Source: Caldifarciminota bacterium (GTDB taxonomy: Bacteria > Hydrothermota > Tepidihabitantia > B3-TA06). From it: 64,000 nucleotides of DNA. Shown here piece by piece: positions 25,519 to 35,001 of the stretch; position 1 is the stretch's first letter, and each line of letters opens with the position of its first letter. The stretch spans positions 112,784-176,783 of the forward strand of contig JAFGSK010000044.1 of NCBI GenBank assembly GCA_016934635.1. Reading direction: 5' to 3'. The notes below the pieces were generated by a model. It was not told the origin of the DNA, searched no databases, and worked only from the letters and a program-made list of their open reading frames with translations. Made by a program: the position numbers and the translations under genes.

Positions 25519-26463
25519 ATGAAAATGAAAAAGGACTACGTAACCATAATCCTTACTCGTTACGGTTACATTAAACGTATGCCGGTCTCGGTTTACGTAA
25601 CCCAGGGTCGAGGTGGAATTGGTCGCAAGGCCATTGGTTTGGGGGACTTGGATGTGGTTGAGACGATAATCGCCGCCCACATCCAAGATCACTTGGTCTT
25701 ATTTTCAAGTATCGGTAAAGCTTACCATCTTGAGGTCTCTGATATACCGGAGGCACCTATGAATGACAAAGGAAAATCCCTACTGAAACTCGTTAATATC
25801 TCCCGAAGCGAACGTATCACCCATCTTTTGCCCATATCTAATCCAAGGGCTAAGGACTTTGTGGCTTTGGCTACGGAATATGGTATTATCAAACGGATGC
25901 CTCTCATATTCTACAGGAACATACGTAAATCGGGTATCGTGGTCATTGGTCTGAAGGAGGATGATAATCTGCGTGACGTAACTTACGTTGATCATATCGG
26001 AGATATATGTCTTTTTACGGTAAACGGACAGGGCCTTCGTTTCTCAATGAATCAAGCTCGTCCAACAGGACGCAATGCAATCGGAGTACGTGGAATAGGT
26101 CTTCATAAACGGGACCGTCTGGCAGGAATAACCGTTGCAGAAAAAGGGGCATCGGTTCTCTTGATAACCAACAACGGTTACGGAAAACGTCTTTCATTCG
26201 ATGAACTGCGCCCGTTTACCAAACGTGGTGCCAGAGGGATTCGTGTTATAACCTCGAGTGAACGCGCCGGTCATGTTGTTGCCGTTAAAAGGGTGCGTGA
26301 TAAGGATCATGCCGTAGTCGTCACCAGGCAAGGGGTAAGTATATCCCTCAATTGCAAACGAATCTCTCTTCAAAAAAGGGCCAGCTTTGGTGTGCGACTT
26401 ATATCCATGACAGAACAAGACGAGGTTGCAGGCATGGCCATAGTACCTTCGGCTGAAACCTAG
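25519..26463 (+). CDS. Free-standing GyrA C-terminal (beta-pinwheel) domain protein
   Basis: A 314-residue protein alike to the C-terminal third of the GyrA next door over its full length: '[14 protein letters not shown]' there versus 'LTRYGYIKRMPVSVY' here, then 'GAAGVRGI/GVRGIGL' type blade ends and 'NGYGKRLSFDELRPFTKRG'. All six blade repeats seem present. The GyrA box is altered to 'QGRGGIGRK'. There is no catalytic domain. It starts with a good GAGGAA site. Isolated GyrA-CTDs can bind and wrap DNA; a natural one is known in Borrelia as an internal product of gyrA, whereas here it is a separate gene. A nucleoid protein or gyrase modulator is plausible. Confidence 0.85.
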   Translation: MKMKKDYVTIILTRYGYIKRMPVSVYVTQGRGGIGRKAIGLGDLDVVETIIAAHIQDHLVLFSSIGKAYHLEVSDIPEAPMNDKGKSLLKLVNISRSERITHLLPISNPRAKDFVALATEYGIIKRMPLIFYRNIRKSGIVVIGLKEDDNLRDVTYVDHIGDICLFTVNGQGLRFSMNQARPTGRNAIGVRGIGLHKRDRLAGITVAEKGASVLLITNNGYGKRLSFDELRPFTKRGARGIRVITSSERAGHVVAVKRVRDKDHAVVVTRQGVSISLNCKRISLQKRASFGVRLISMTEQDEVAGMAIVPSAET

Positions 26464-26515
26464 TGTGCGTTACCGACTCCTGCTTGACTAACTTCCTTTT
26501 GCTAGGATAAGGAAT

Positions 26516-26980
26516 GTGAACAGCGGTCACGTACGCGTCCCTTGGGATGACTATTTTATGAAGATTGCGACACTGGTGGCTGAACGTTCAACATGTATCC
26601 GAAGAAAGGTTGGAGCGGTAATAGTCAGAGACAAGCACATCCTGGCCACCGGTTACAACGGAGCTCCCAAGGGTCTACCTCACTGCACCGAGATAGGATG
26701 CTTAAGGGAACAATTAGGCATCCCTTCAGGAGAACGTGTGGAGATATGCAGGGGAATTCACGCCGAACAAAACGCCCTGGTTCAAGCCGCGAGGTTCGGT
26801 ATCCCCTTGGAAAACGGTGTATGTTATTCTACCGTGGAACCATGCGTCACATGTTCCAAGATGCTCATAAATGCAGGCATAGTAAAGATTGTCTATCTCG
26901 AAGCTTACGCAGACAAGTTAGGAGCAAAGATGCTCAAGCAGGCCGGTGTCGAGCATCACCAACTCACCCTAAAAGAGTAG
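26516..26980 (+). CDS. dCMP / cytidine deaminase-family enzyme (ComEB-like)
   Basis: A 154-residue zinc enzyme that most likely deaminates dCMP to dUMP for dTTP synthesis. Zinc ligands and catalytic Glu are visible as 'HAEQNAL' (about residue 83) and 'EPCVTCSKM' (about residue 111). The N-terminal '[17 protein letters not shown]' and '[14 protein letters not shown]' are typical of dCMP deaminases and the related ComEB. The start is a GTG; AAGGA sits only two bases before it, and a TAGGAT lies seven bases upstream, so this may be another short-leader start. rsmD follows after three bases. Confidence 0.9.
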   Translation: MNSGHVRVPWDDYFMKIATLVAERSTCIRRKVGAVIVRDKHILATGYNGAPKGLPHCTEIGCLREQLGIPSGERVEICRGIHAEQNALVQAARFGIPLENGVCYSTVEPCVTCSKMLINAGIVKIVYLEAYADKLGAKMLKQAGVEHHQLTLKE

Positions 26981-26983
26981 TCG

Positions 26984-27544
26984 ATGCCGAGGATTACGGG
27001 CGGAGAGTTCAAGGGGCGTATACTGCGTTACCCCAAAGGCAGGCGCTGTCGTCCCACCATGGACAAAATAAAAGAATCATTGTTTTCTATACTGGGAGAA
27101 GGTATCGTCGGTGCAAGGGTACTGGACCTTTTTGCAGCTGCGGGCGGTCTGGGCCTGGAAGCCCTTTCCAGGGGAGCCAGCAAAGTAGTTTTTGTTGAAA
27201 AGAATCGGATCTCGTGCCTGATGCTCGAGGAAAATATCAATTCCTGCGACGTCGCTGACAGAACAATTTTAGTAAAACAAGACGTACGCATCTATCTCAA
27301 ACAGTCGGATTTTCCCGCAACTCAAATCTTCTGCGACCCACCGTATAATACTCCATTGGTCGAGGAAACCTTATCTCTCCTGGCGCTCAATCCTGGAGTG
27401 TCAGATAAGACATCTATTGTATTTGAACACGCCGCAGATCAAGATTTACCTGTAACTGAACCATTGAAGTTGAAGATGCGTAGAGAATACGGTGACACAT
27501 GCCTGTCTTTTATTATAAAATCTCGAGATGGAGGGGAAAAATGA
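26984..27544 (+). CDS. rsmD: 16S rRNA (guanine-N2)-methyltransferase, RsmD family
   Basis: A 186-residue SAM-dependent enzyme that methylates a guanine (G966 in E. coli numbering) of 16S rRNA. It has the RsmD N-terminal 'RITGGEFKGRIL', 'RPTMDKIKESLFSIL', SAM-binding 'LDLFAAAGGLGLEALSRGA' (about residues 45-63) and catalytic 'CDPPYNTP' (about residue 118). The usual motif I is DLFAGTGALG; the AAAGGLG variant here is a mild change. It overlaps coaD by 4 bases (ATGA), the common rsmD-coaD pairing. Confidence 0.92.
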   Translation: MPRITGGEFKGRILRYPKGRRCRPTMDKIKESLFSILGEGIVGARVLDLFAAAGGLGLEALSRGASKVVFVEKNRISCLMLEENINSCDVADRTILVKQDVRIYLKQSDFPATQIFCDPPYNTPLVEETLSLLALNPGVSDKTSIVFEHAADQDLPVTEPLKLKMRREYGDTCLSFIIKSRDGGEK

Positions 27545-28032
27545 GGATTGCGATATACCCGGGAACCTTTGACCCTATAACCAACGGTCATCTCGATGTA
27601 ATAACCCGTGCCCTGTCCCTGTGTGACAGCTTGATTGTTGCTATAGCAGAACGCAGGGAAAAGGCCCCTCTGTTTGCCCCTCGTGAAAGGGTTCAGTTGA
27701 TAAAAAATGTATTAATGAGGGAACCTCGGGTGGAAGTCGAAGCCTTCAAAGGGTTGGTTACCGATTTTGCAAAGGCTAAAAAAGCCACTTTCTTGATCCG
27801 TGGACTACGTGCGATATCCGACTTCGATTACGAACTTCAGATGGCGTTGACCAACCGGAAGCTTGCCCCGGAGATAGAAACCATCTTCCTCATGCCTGCA
27901 GAGAACTACATATTCATCTCCAGTTCTCTTGTGAAAGAGATAGCCCGGTTAGGAGGGGATGTCAGAGAACTGGTCCCGCCTGCAGTGGAGAAACTCCTAC
28001 TTCGACGTTTTCACAAGAATAAAGCTCACTGA
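27541..28032 (+). CDS. coaD: Phosphopantetheine adenylyltransferase
   Basis: A 163-residue enzyme for the next-to-last step of coenzyme A synthesis: ATP plus 4'-phosphopantetheine gives dephospho-CoA. The nucleotidyltransferase motif is 'TFDPITNGH' (T/HxGH) at about residues 8-16, with 'IRGLRAISDFDYE' near residue 87 and the ISSS/T-type 'FISSSLVKEIA' near residue 125. The start at 27541 has GAGGGG upstream and overlaps the rsmD stop; the frame also runs back to 27499, inside rsmD. Length matches the family. Confidence 0.95.
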   Translation: MRIAIYPGTFDPITNGHLDVITRALSLCDSLIVAIAERREKAPLFAPRERVQLIKNVLMREPRVEVEAFKGLVTDFAKAKKATFLIRGLRAISDFDYELQMALTNRKLAPEIETIFLMPAENYIFISSSLVKEIARLGGDVRELVPPAVEKLLLRRFHKNKAH

Positions 28033-28104
28033 TGGATTCAACCTTTTTCATTATCATGCTTTCAATCGTCTGCAACCTCAACCTGAAAACAGGTGCACTT
28101 ACCG

Positions 28105-28132
28105 TTGACCGAAATAAAGTTTTGGGTATAAT
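28105..28132 (+). promoter_or_regulatory. Promoter of polysaccharide-export gene, start-proximal (leaderless type)
   Basis: TTGACC (28105-28110), 16 bases, TATAAT (28127-28132), then six bases to the ATG at 28139. Confidence 0.75.
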
Positions 28133-28138
28133 CCGTCC

Positions 28139-29413
28139 ATGACATTGATATTACTGTGGCTTCTTTCAGGGCCAGCTCAACTAGCCGTCGAATTTGAAGG
28201 CCGTCAGCTGCCCATCGAGTTGGGAGCGGCCTCCGAGATACCTATCTCGATTGACGACTACGTGCTAAACTCAGGTGATACCATATTGGTGCTGGTGAAC
28301 GGCAGATATTCCTATAGTTATCCCACCCAGATCACGCCTACCGGCCAGTTGATGATAATGCTCCCGACTTCCAGACGGATGACGACCTTCGGCCTTAAGA
28401 TGGGAGAGGTAAGTCTAGTTAATCTTGAAGTGGTAGGGTACGCTGAGATTGTTGACCTTCCAGTCAAGAAGGCCCGTGGGGTTGTTGCCGAGGCTTTTTC
28501 GGATTTCATCAGGCCGGTAGAGGTGGATTTCGTTCTCCTTGGACCGAGGATGTGTAAGATTAATATCCTGGGTGAGGTTCAATGGCCGGGGAGCTATCTA
28601 GTAACCCCGTTTATGCGGGTTGGAGACGGAATAGATCAGGCAGGCGGGTTAGGTTCCATGGGAGCAGCTTCTGACATCAAGCTCATCAGGAGATCCGGTG
28701 ATACATTGAGCGTGAATCTTCGACGCTTTCTCGAGGACGGCGATCTCCAGGCGAATCCTCTGTTGAGCGATGGTGATATCATATATATCCCAAAGATGCA
28801 AAACTTCGTTCTCCTGAGGGGTGCGGTTTTTTCCAAACAAATCCTGCAGGCTTCTGAAATCCACATGAAATCAATCCTTGACACATTACCAGCCCAGGTT
28901 GAGATGAGGCAGTGGCTCGAGTTCGAACCTGGCGAAGGGGTTTGCGATTTCATCGATCGCAGGGCCGAGCTCGTGCCGCAGAGCGATCTCGAAAACTGCT
29001 ATATCGAAAGAGGCAGCGAAAGAATCCCCTTCGATATGCTGGCCTATCTCAACTCGGGGAATGCCAGTAACCCTAAGCTTAAAACCGGCGACATAGTGAC
29101 CGTCCCGTGGGCGGAACGCTTCGTGTATGTATCCGGAGAGGTCGATAAACCGGGCAGGGTGGTCTATAACGAGAATATGACGATCAACCAGTATCTTGGT
29201 TTGGCTGGGGGTCTGCTGTACACATCTGAGACACGAGCGATACGCGTACTCTATCCTGACGGACGGACGAGAAGGGCGCATCCTGACATCCCGCTTGAGC
29301 CTGGAGCGACTATCTACGTACCAAGAAAACCACTGTACACGATGAGCACGTGGGTAAGCCTGGCAGCGGTAACGCTCAGCCTGGTAAGCAGTATCCTTTC
29401 TTTTGGGGATTAA
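28139..29413 (+). CDS. SLBB-domain polysaccharide export protein
   Basis: A 424-residue protein related to Wza-type outer-membrane export proteins. A poly-export N-terminal domain ('SIDDYVLNSGDTILVLV', about residues 42-58) is followed by several SLBB domains ('INILGEVQWPGSYLV', 'LLRGAVFSKQILQ', 'VYVSGEVDKPGRVVYN'). A hydrophobic C-terminal segment ('WVSLAAVTLSLVSSILS') could be a membrane anchor. The N-terminus is hydrophobic but short, as expected if the ATG beside the promoter is used. It probably forms the periplasm/outer-membrane channel for capsule or exopolysaccharide, with the Wzz-like protein encoded next. Confidence 0.85.
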   Translation: MTLILLWLLSGPAQLAVEFEGRQLPIELGAASEIPISIDDYVLNSGDTILVLVNGRYSYSYPTQITPTGQLMIMLPTSRRMTTFGLKMGEVSLVNLEVVGYAEIVDLPVKKARGVVAEAFSDFIRPVEVDFVLLGPRMCKINILGEVQWPGSYLVTPFMRVGDGIDQAGGLGSMGAASDIKLIRRSGDTLSVNLRRFLEDGDLQANPLLSDGDIIYIPKMQNFVLLRGAVFSKQILQASEIHMKSILDTLPAQVEMRQWLEFEPGEGVCDFIDRRAELVPQSDLENCYIERGSERIPFDMLAYLNSGNASNPKLKTGDIVTVPWAERFVYVSGEVDKPGRVVYNENMTINQYLGLAGGLLYTSETRAIRVLYPDGRTRRAHPDIPLEPGATIYVPRKPLYTMSTWVSLAAVTLSLVSSILSFGD

Positions 29414-29414
29414 G

Positions 29415-30554
29415 ATGAAGTACAACGTCATCGATCTTTTTGTATTCATCGTCCGTAGATGGTGGAAGATACTCATAGCCCTTGCCGCGTTCGGTGCATT
29501 AGGCGTGGCCCTGGCGTTCATTCTACCTAAAAGGTACAGAGCCGAGGTTAAACTTCTCCCTACAGTTCAGGAAACCGGTCTGATGAGTGTGCTTTCAGGC
29601 ATTCAATCCCAGCTCGGCATAAGCGGTCTTAGTATACCTGGAGCGGACCCGGCAGCAAGTATCATGCTTACCTATGCCGACATACTTAGATCGCAAACCA
29701 TTAAGGACGTGGTAATAGATTCATGCGAACTCCTGAAACGTCTGGATGCAGAGGACAGGCTTGAAGTTTACTCTGAATTGGACGGTATGACCGCATTCAA
29801 TCTGATATTGCCTGAGAACATCTTCGTAATTGAGGTGGTGGGTAAGGACAACGTCCTTGTTGCCGAGATAGCAAACACCTACGCAAAGGCGCTTGACAAC
29901 TACCTCACCCATTCCAGCACAACACGCGGCAGGCATTTGCGTGAGTTCATTGAGAGAAGGCTAACACAGGTTGAAAAAGACATGCAAGTCGCGCAGGATT
30001 CTTTGACCGCATTCCAGCGCCGCCACCAACTACCCCTTATGAATCCTGAAACAGGAGCCGAGATACAGGCATTTGCCGAACTCAAGGCGCAGGCAATCCA
30101 GAAAGAACTTGAGTTAGATTACATGCGTGCATTCTCTACGGTCAATAACCCTCAATACGACGCGGCCCGCAGGGAATTAGCCTTGCTTCAGGCAAAACTG
30201 GCCACCTTGCCTCCTGTTGCATCGAGATACGTGGAACTCTATCGTGACTTTGCGGTACAGCAGGAGATATACATGATCCTCATACAGCAGTATGAACAGG
30301 CTAAGCTTCTTGAAGCCAAGGACACCCCTCTGATAAGTGTGCTTGAATGGGTAGACCCGCCTGCGAAACCTTTTGCCCCTTCCAAGTCTCTCGTAGTGGT
30401 TGCCGCATTACTCGTGGGCCTGGTACTCATCGTCGCTTACTCGCTGGTACGCGTGTATTGGGAGCATGTGATCTCTCATCCTTCCCAGCACGAAAAGATG
30501 TCTTATCTGCGCGATGAATTGAAGAAGTCGTTTCATAGAAAACGTCGACGTTGA
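29415..30554 (+). CDS. Wzz-like polysaccharide chain-length / co-polymerase protein
   Basis: About 379 residues from the ATG at 29415, one base after the stop of the SLBB gene (GGGGAT site). Two inner-membrane helices flank a periplasmic part: about residues 15-35 ('ILIALAAFGALGVALAFIL') and about 330-350 ('LVVVAALLVGLVLIVAYSL'). Between them lie the Wzz domain and a long coiled coil ('VEKDMQVAQDSLTAFQRRH'). No tyrosine-kinase domain is fused. In the family it sets chain length and docks to the export channel. The tail is basic ('FHRKRRR'). With the upstream gene it forms a two-gene export operon. Confidence 0.85.
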   Translation: MKYNVIDLFVFIVRRWWKILIALAAFGALGVALAFILPKRYRAEVKLLPTVQETGLMSVLSGIQSQLGISGLSIPGADPAASIMLTYADILRSQTIKDVVIDSCELLKRLDAEDRLEVYSELDGMTAFNLILPENIFVIEVVGKDNVLVAEIANTYAKALDNYLTHSSTTRGRHLREFIERRLTQVEKDMQVAQDSLTAFQRRHQLPLMNPETGAEIQAFAELKAQAIQKELELDYMRAFSTVNNPQYDAARRELALLQAKLATLPPVASRYVELYRDFAVQQEIYMILIQQYEQAKLLEAKDTPLISVLEWVDPPAKPFAPSKSLVVVAALLVGLVLIVAYSLVRVYWEHVISHPSQHEKMSYLRDELKKSFHRKRRR

Positions 30555-30580
30555 GGTCTCTTACCCTGTGCGGTTGGGAT

Positions 30581-30609
30581 CTGACCCACAGCTCTTCAGA
30601 TTGTATAAT
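30581..30609 (+). promoter_or_regulatory. Promoter of smc
   Basis: CTGACC (30581-30586), 17 bases, TATAAT (30604-30609). The start codon lies 23 bases further, so a short leader exists here. Confidence 0.6.
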
Positions 30610-30632
30610 AATCCTTTTGGGGTAATGGACAA

Positions 30633-33600
30633 GTGAAGCTTAAAGAACTTCGCCTGTACGGATTCAAATCATTTCCGAATAAAACCGTACTAGAACTTTC
30701 ACGAGGAATGACTGCACTTGTAGGCCCCAATGGATGCGGCAAGTCGAATGTTCTGGACAGCATACGCTGGGTTTTGGGTGAACAGAGGCTTTCCCAGGTG
30801 CGTTGTTCGAAAAACGATGAGCTGGTTTTTTCCGGAAGCGCCCGATTACCTGAGCAAGGTTACGCCGATGTGAGCCTCGTTATGGAGAACGAAGGTGAAT
30901 TCATCGAATTGCCTTCGGAGATCGAACTTCGCAGACGTTTCTACCGCAGCGGTGAATCGAGTTTCTGGATAAACCGTGAAGAGTGCAGGTTAAAGGAGAT
31001 AGAAGCGATACTTCGCGGAGGTGCTGCTGGCGGACGCCTTTATTCGGTATTCGATGCATCAAAACTGGCAGGAATAGTCGGGGGAGATATCCACAACCTG
31101 CTCGAATCCGCTGCAGGGGTTCTTGGATTCAGGGAACGCCGCCACGAGTCGGCACGAAAACTTGATCTGGTAAGACGTGACCTGGTTCGAGTTGAAGATA
31201 TCCTCGCCGAACGTCGCAGGATCGTACGCAGCCTGTCCAGGCAGCGACGAAGGGCCGAGCTTTACGCCGAGCTCAAACAGATAATCGTCTCACTTGAAGC
31301 TCAAAAAATGAAGGCTCGTTACGGTATGTTGGTTAAAGAAATCGAAGAAAATAGTCAAATCATCTCCGAGAAAGAAACCCAGGAACGTAAATTACTGCTC
31401 GACATTGACAAGATACGCAAAACCCTCAAGGCCCATGACGAAGACCTGGCTCGCTTGCTGACCGTCCAGAGGGAAAGTAGAGAAATCCTTGACCGCACGA
31501 ACGCCAGGCTTTCCGAAATCGCAGCCGGGCTATCGGCTGCCAGGACACGCAGCCAGGCCCTTACCGAAAACCTCACCCGAATCGAAGAAGAAACAAAGCA
31601 GACCGAGCAACGAATAAAAGATGCTTTCGGAAACATCGAACTGGGCAATCTTGCGCTCAAGAAGGCCTGTGAAGAAAAGGAATCAGCCCAGAAAGAACTC
31701 GATGAAGAAAGGGGTAAACTCCGAGCAGACGAGGAGGAGTTAGCTAAGCATCGCAGCCTTGTCCGTTCGCAGAGAGACGCACTCAAGGAGCTCGCCTCCC
31801 GGCTCTCCACAGTTATGGAGGAAAGAACCCAGGCTCGTTCAATATCACAAAACTCCCAGGCCCTTGCCGAGACCGCCAACCTGGAACTCGAAAAGCTCAA
31901 CGACCGCAGAAAAACGATCGCGGGGAAGGTTACCGAAATCAAAGCCCTCTTCAAAAAATCGGATAAAGCAATCGCAAGCTTCCAGGAGAGGATTAAAAAA
32001 ACAGAGTCATTTCTTTCAGAAAACAATCGAGTCCTCGAGGAAAATGAAGGCAAGAGGAGAGAGGCTATCGAACTTCTCTCAAGGCTCGAAGGACAACGAA
32101 ATTCTCTCCAGGAAAGGATAGAAACCGAGTCTCGCCAGGCATTGCGTAGAAGATTAGGCCCTTCCTACCGGGGACTGATGGAAGAGTTAATTAACTATCC
32201 TTCAAAGCTGGAGGCGGTGCTGGAGGCGGTGTTCTACGACATCCTTGGGTTTGCGGCAGCTTCCAAGATGCCTGATCTTTCCGATCTTTCAATCAAAGGG
32301 CAGGCAGGTGTAGTGATAGACCGTGAACGTGAATTTAAAGCCCCCAAACGGCCTTCGGATTCCAAATTCATTTCCTGGTTGGGGGATGAGGTATCTTTTA
32401 AGAAGGGTGCACCTAACTTGCTTAAACAACGCATCGAGACTTGGGTGTTGGTTGATCTCAAGGATCTAATTCAGGCTGCCCAATCCTATCCTGACCTGTC
32501 TTTCGTTACTGCCCAAGGATGTGCCTTGCGGTCTGATGGGGTCGCTCTCCTGGGTAGGCCGAGGGAAGCTCTGGCAGATCTACGAAGGCTTAAAGAGCTG
32601 GATACCGGGATAGTCAGTACATCAAAGAAATTATCCGATCTGGGAAAAACCCTCGAATCTTTGCGTAAGGAACGTGACAAATACACGAAGGTTCTGGATG
32701 ATGCAAGGAGATCTTACCTCGAGGAGCGAGGGAAAAAACAACTCCTCCAAACCGAACAAGAAAACCTGGAACTTCAACTGGGTGAGGCGGATAAAGAACG
32801 GGACCGGCTGCGTCATGAGGCTCAAAGTAAAACCGATGAAGCAGAGGCTGCAAGGGTAAAACTCACCCAATTGGAGACGAAGATCTCTTCCCTGGAAGGC
32901 GAACGTGCCTCCGCGGAGAGTGAGCTGAGTAACCTCGAAACCGCACTCGCCCGTAAAGAGGAAAACTTACGGGAGAAACTTACGTCTCTCAATGACAAAC
33001 TTCTTTCGGTCAGTCATGCAGAGGAACAGGAACGCAAGGCCGAAGAGAAACTTGATCAGCTGAATACAGAACTGACCAAGGACAAAGGGCTGTTAAACTC
33101 GAGAAACGAAGAAACCCGCAAAATCCTGAAGGAGTTGAATACTCTTGAGGATAGCTCCGCGAAGCTGGACCAAGAGCAAAAAAAACTTGAAGAGAAACAG
33201 GCCGAAGAAACGGCAAGATTCAAAGAGATAGATACATCCGGAATTATCGAGAGCAAACTCGGCCTGGAGGAAGAACTTGTCAAGCGTGAATCCGAGCTTG
33301 ATGAACTACGCCGTGGGCTTATACAGATTAGAACCAATCTTCTCCTCTCAGAAAGGGAACGGGATGGGCTTGCCTCGGTAGTCTCTGAGGCTGCATCTTT
33401 GGAAGAGGCTTTACCCATCGAGGAGGTTGAGGACAGACTGGAAGATACCAAAAGGAGATTAACCGAGCTTGGACCGGTTAACGAGTATGCAGCCGTCCAG
33501 TACGAACAAGAGAATCAGGAGTACGACAGAATCAAAGCCCAGCATGCCGACATCACCAAGGCGGCTGAGAGTCTTAACAGCATAATCAGCCAAATCGACG

Positions 33601-34097
33601 AGGAAGCAAGAAGCCGATTTGAGAGCGCCTTTACTGCGGTGCGTGAAGAATTTAGAAAAACGTTCCACTATTTCTTCCCCGGGGGTGAAGCCGATCTTAA
33701 GCTGGAGGCGGCCGATGATCCGTTCAATTCACCCGTACAGATAATCGGACGTCCTGAAGGCAAACAGCTCAAACGGCTTGCCCAGCTTTCCGACGGTGAA
33801 CGGGCCATGTTAGGTATTTCACTTCTCTTTGCATTCTACGCAGTGCGACCGGCTCCTTTTCTGTTCATTGACGAGCTCGATGCGCCGCTCGACGATGCAA
33901 ACGTGTTGAAGTTTGCCTCTTACCTGGCACACCTTAAGAACGATATCCAGGTATTCGTTATCACTCATAACAAACGCACCATGGAAAAGGCTGATACCAT
34001 CTACGGTGTTACAATGGAGGAACCGGGGGTTTCGAAGATAATCTCGGTTCGCCTCAAGGACGTGAAACGTCATCATGTTGCGGTTGAAGAAACTTAG
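30633..34097 (+). CDS. smc: Chromosome segregation ATPase SMC
   Basis: A 1154-residue SMC protein that folds and segregates chromosomes. The N-terminal head has Walker A 'GPNGCGKSN' (about residues 32-40); a long coiled coil runs to about residue 500. The hinge follows ('LGPSYRGLMEELI' to about residue 650), then the returning coiled coil and a C-terminal head with signature 'LSDGERAML' and Walker B 'FLFIDELDAPLDD'. The signature is LSDGE rather than LSGGQ, a tolerated variant. The gene starts at a GTG and overlaps ftsY by 23 bases, the common smc-ftsY order. The scpAB genes are not nearby. Confidence 0.95.
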   Translation: MKLKELRLYGFKSFPNKTVLELSRGMTALVGPNGCGKSNVLDSIRWVLGEQRLSQVRCSKNDELVFSGSARLPEQGYADVSLVMENEGEFIELPSEIELRRRFYRSGESSFWINREECRLKEIEAILRGGAAGGRLYSVFDASKLAGIVGGDIHNLLESAAGVLGFRERRHESARKLDLVRRDLVRVEDILAERRRIVRSLSRQRRRAELYAELKQIIVSLEAQKMKARYGMLVKEIEENSQIISEKETQERKLLLDIDKIRKTLKAHDEDLARLLTVQRESREILDRTNARLSEIAAGLSAARTRSQALTENLTRIEEETKQTEQRIKDAFGNIELGNLALKKACEEKESAQKELDEERGKLRADEEELAKHRSLVRSQRDALKELASRLSTVMEERTQARSISQNSQALAETANLELEKLNDRRKTIAGKVTEIKALFKKSDKAIASFQERIKKTESFLSENNRVLEENEGKRREAIELLSRLEGQRNSLQERIETESRQALRRRLGPSYRGLMEELINYPSKLEAVLEAVFYDILGFAAASKMPDLSDLSIKGQAGVVIDREREFKAPKRPSDSKFISWLGDEVSFKKGAPNLLKQRIETWVLVDLKDLIQAAQSYPDLSFVTAQGCALRSDGVALLGRPREALADLRRLKELDTGIVSTSKKLSDLGKTLESLRKERDKYTKVLDDARRSYLEERGKKQLLQTEQENLELQLGEADKERDRLRHEAQSKTDEAEAARVKLTQLETKISSLEGERASAESELSNLETALARKEENLREKLTSLNDKLLSVSHAEEQERKAEEKLDQLNTELTKDKGLLNSRNEETRKILKELNTLEDSSAKLDQEQKKLEEKQAEETARFKEIDTSGIIESKLGLEEELVKRESELDELRRGLIQIRTNLLLSERERDGLASVVSEAASLEEALPIEEVEDRLEDTKRRLTELGPVNEYAAVQYEQENQEYDRIKAQHADITKAAESLNSIISQIDEEARSRFESAFTAVREEFRKTFHYFFPGGEADLKLEAADDPFNSPVQIIGRPEGKQLKRLAQLSDGERAMLGISLLFAFYAVRPAPFLFIDELDAPLDDANVLKFASYLAHLKNDIQVFVITHNKRTMEKADTIYGVTMEEPGVSKIISVRLKDVKRHHVAVEET

Positions 34098-34914
34098 GTC
34101 CGGCCTTGCAAAACTCAGAGCACGTTTTACAGAAGCGTTTTCAATGGGCGACAAGGAAGAGCTGGAGGAGTTACTCATCGAAGCGGATATCGGAGTAGAG
34201 CTTACCGCGGAGTTAATTTCACAATCCGTGGGCAAGCGCGAGAAGCTGGCTGATATTATCTCGAAGATCCTCGATTCCGCACAGAAAGAATTCAGCTTCC
34301 CGGCCCGGCCAACGGTGGTGATGGTTGCCGGAACAAACGGCTCGGGTAAGACTACGACGATAGCCAAACTTGCCGCCTTGTGGAAAGACCGGAAGGTTCT
34401 TATAGCGGCAGCCGACACCTATCGTGACGCCGCAGGACTGCAACTCGAGCGCTGGGCCGAAAAAACACATACAGACATCGTTTCTTCCGAGCAGGGTCAG
34501 GATGCGGGAGCAGTGGTTTTCGATGCCTTGGGAAAGGCCCTTGCGAAGGATTATGGAGTCGTCATTTTGGATACGGCAGGCAGATTGCACACACGCAGGG
34601 ACCTTATGGCCGAAGCGGAAAAGATACTCAGGGTTTCGGCAAATGTAATTCCGGATGCGCCGCACGAGGTGCTTCTCGTGATGGACGCCTCGACCGGTCA
34701 GAACGGCTTGAGGCAGGTGGAGGGTTTCGCAGAAACACTCGGAGTGACCGGTTTGATTGTTACCAAACTGGACGGAACCTCAAAGGCCGGCGTAATAATC
34801 CCGATCGTGAAACGGTTCGGATTACCGATATACTATATAGGTGTTGGAGAGCAGGTCGACGACATTGTTCCGTTCAAGTCAAAAGAGTTCACCCAGGCCC
34901 TGTTTGGGGAATAG
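34075..34914 (+). CDS. ftsY: Signal recognition particle receptor FtsY
   Basis: A 279-residue SRP GTPase that brings ribosome-nascent chain complexes to the translocon. N domain about residues 1-75; G domain with 'AGTNGSGKTTTIAKLA' (about residue 84), 'AADTYRDAAGLQLE', 'ILDTAGRLHT' and 'TKLDGTSKAG' (about residue 228). The acidic A domain found in E. coli FtsY is absent, giving a short form as in many bacteria. The start lies inside the smc reading frame and suggests translational coupling. Confidence 0.95.
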   Translation: MLRLKKLRSGLAKLRARFTEAFSMGDKEELEELLIEADIGVELTAELISQSVGKREKLADIISKILDSAQKEFSFPARPTVVMVAGTNGSGKTTTIAKLAALWKDRKVLIAAADTYRDAAGLQLERWAEKTHTDIVSSEQGQDAGAVVFDALGKALAKDYGVVILDTAGRLHTRRDLMAEAEKILRVSANVIPDAPHEVLLVMDASTGQNGLRQVEGFAETLGVTGLIVTKLDGTSKAGVIIPIVKRFGLPIYYIGVGEQVDDIVPFKSKEFTQALFGE

Positions 34915-35001
34915 GCCCCACCGCTACCGGCACAATCTTCCCTTAACCAATAAAATGTTCAACGTTATAGGGATTCGAGTTATGTTGAGCGGGTGTGTGT
35001 C

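Noticed and set aside
25519..26463. GyrA-CTD gene as a simple pseudogene fragment of gyrA
   Set aside because: It has an intact frame, its own ribosome site and sequence that is diverged but constrained in all six blades.
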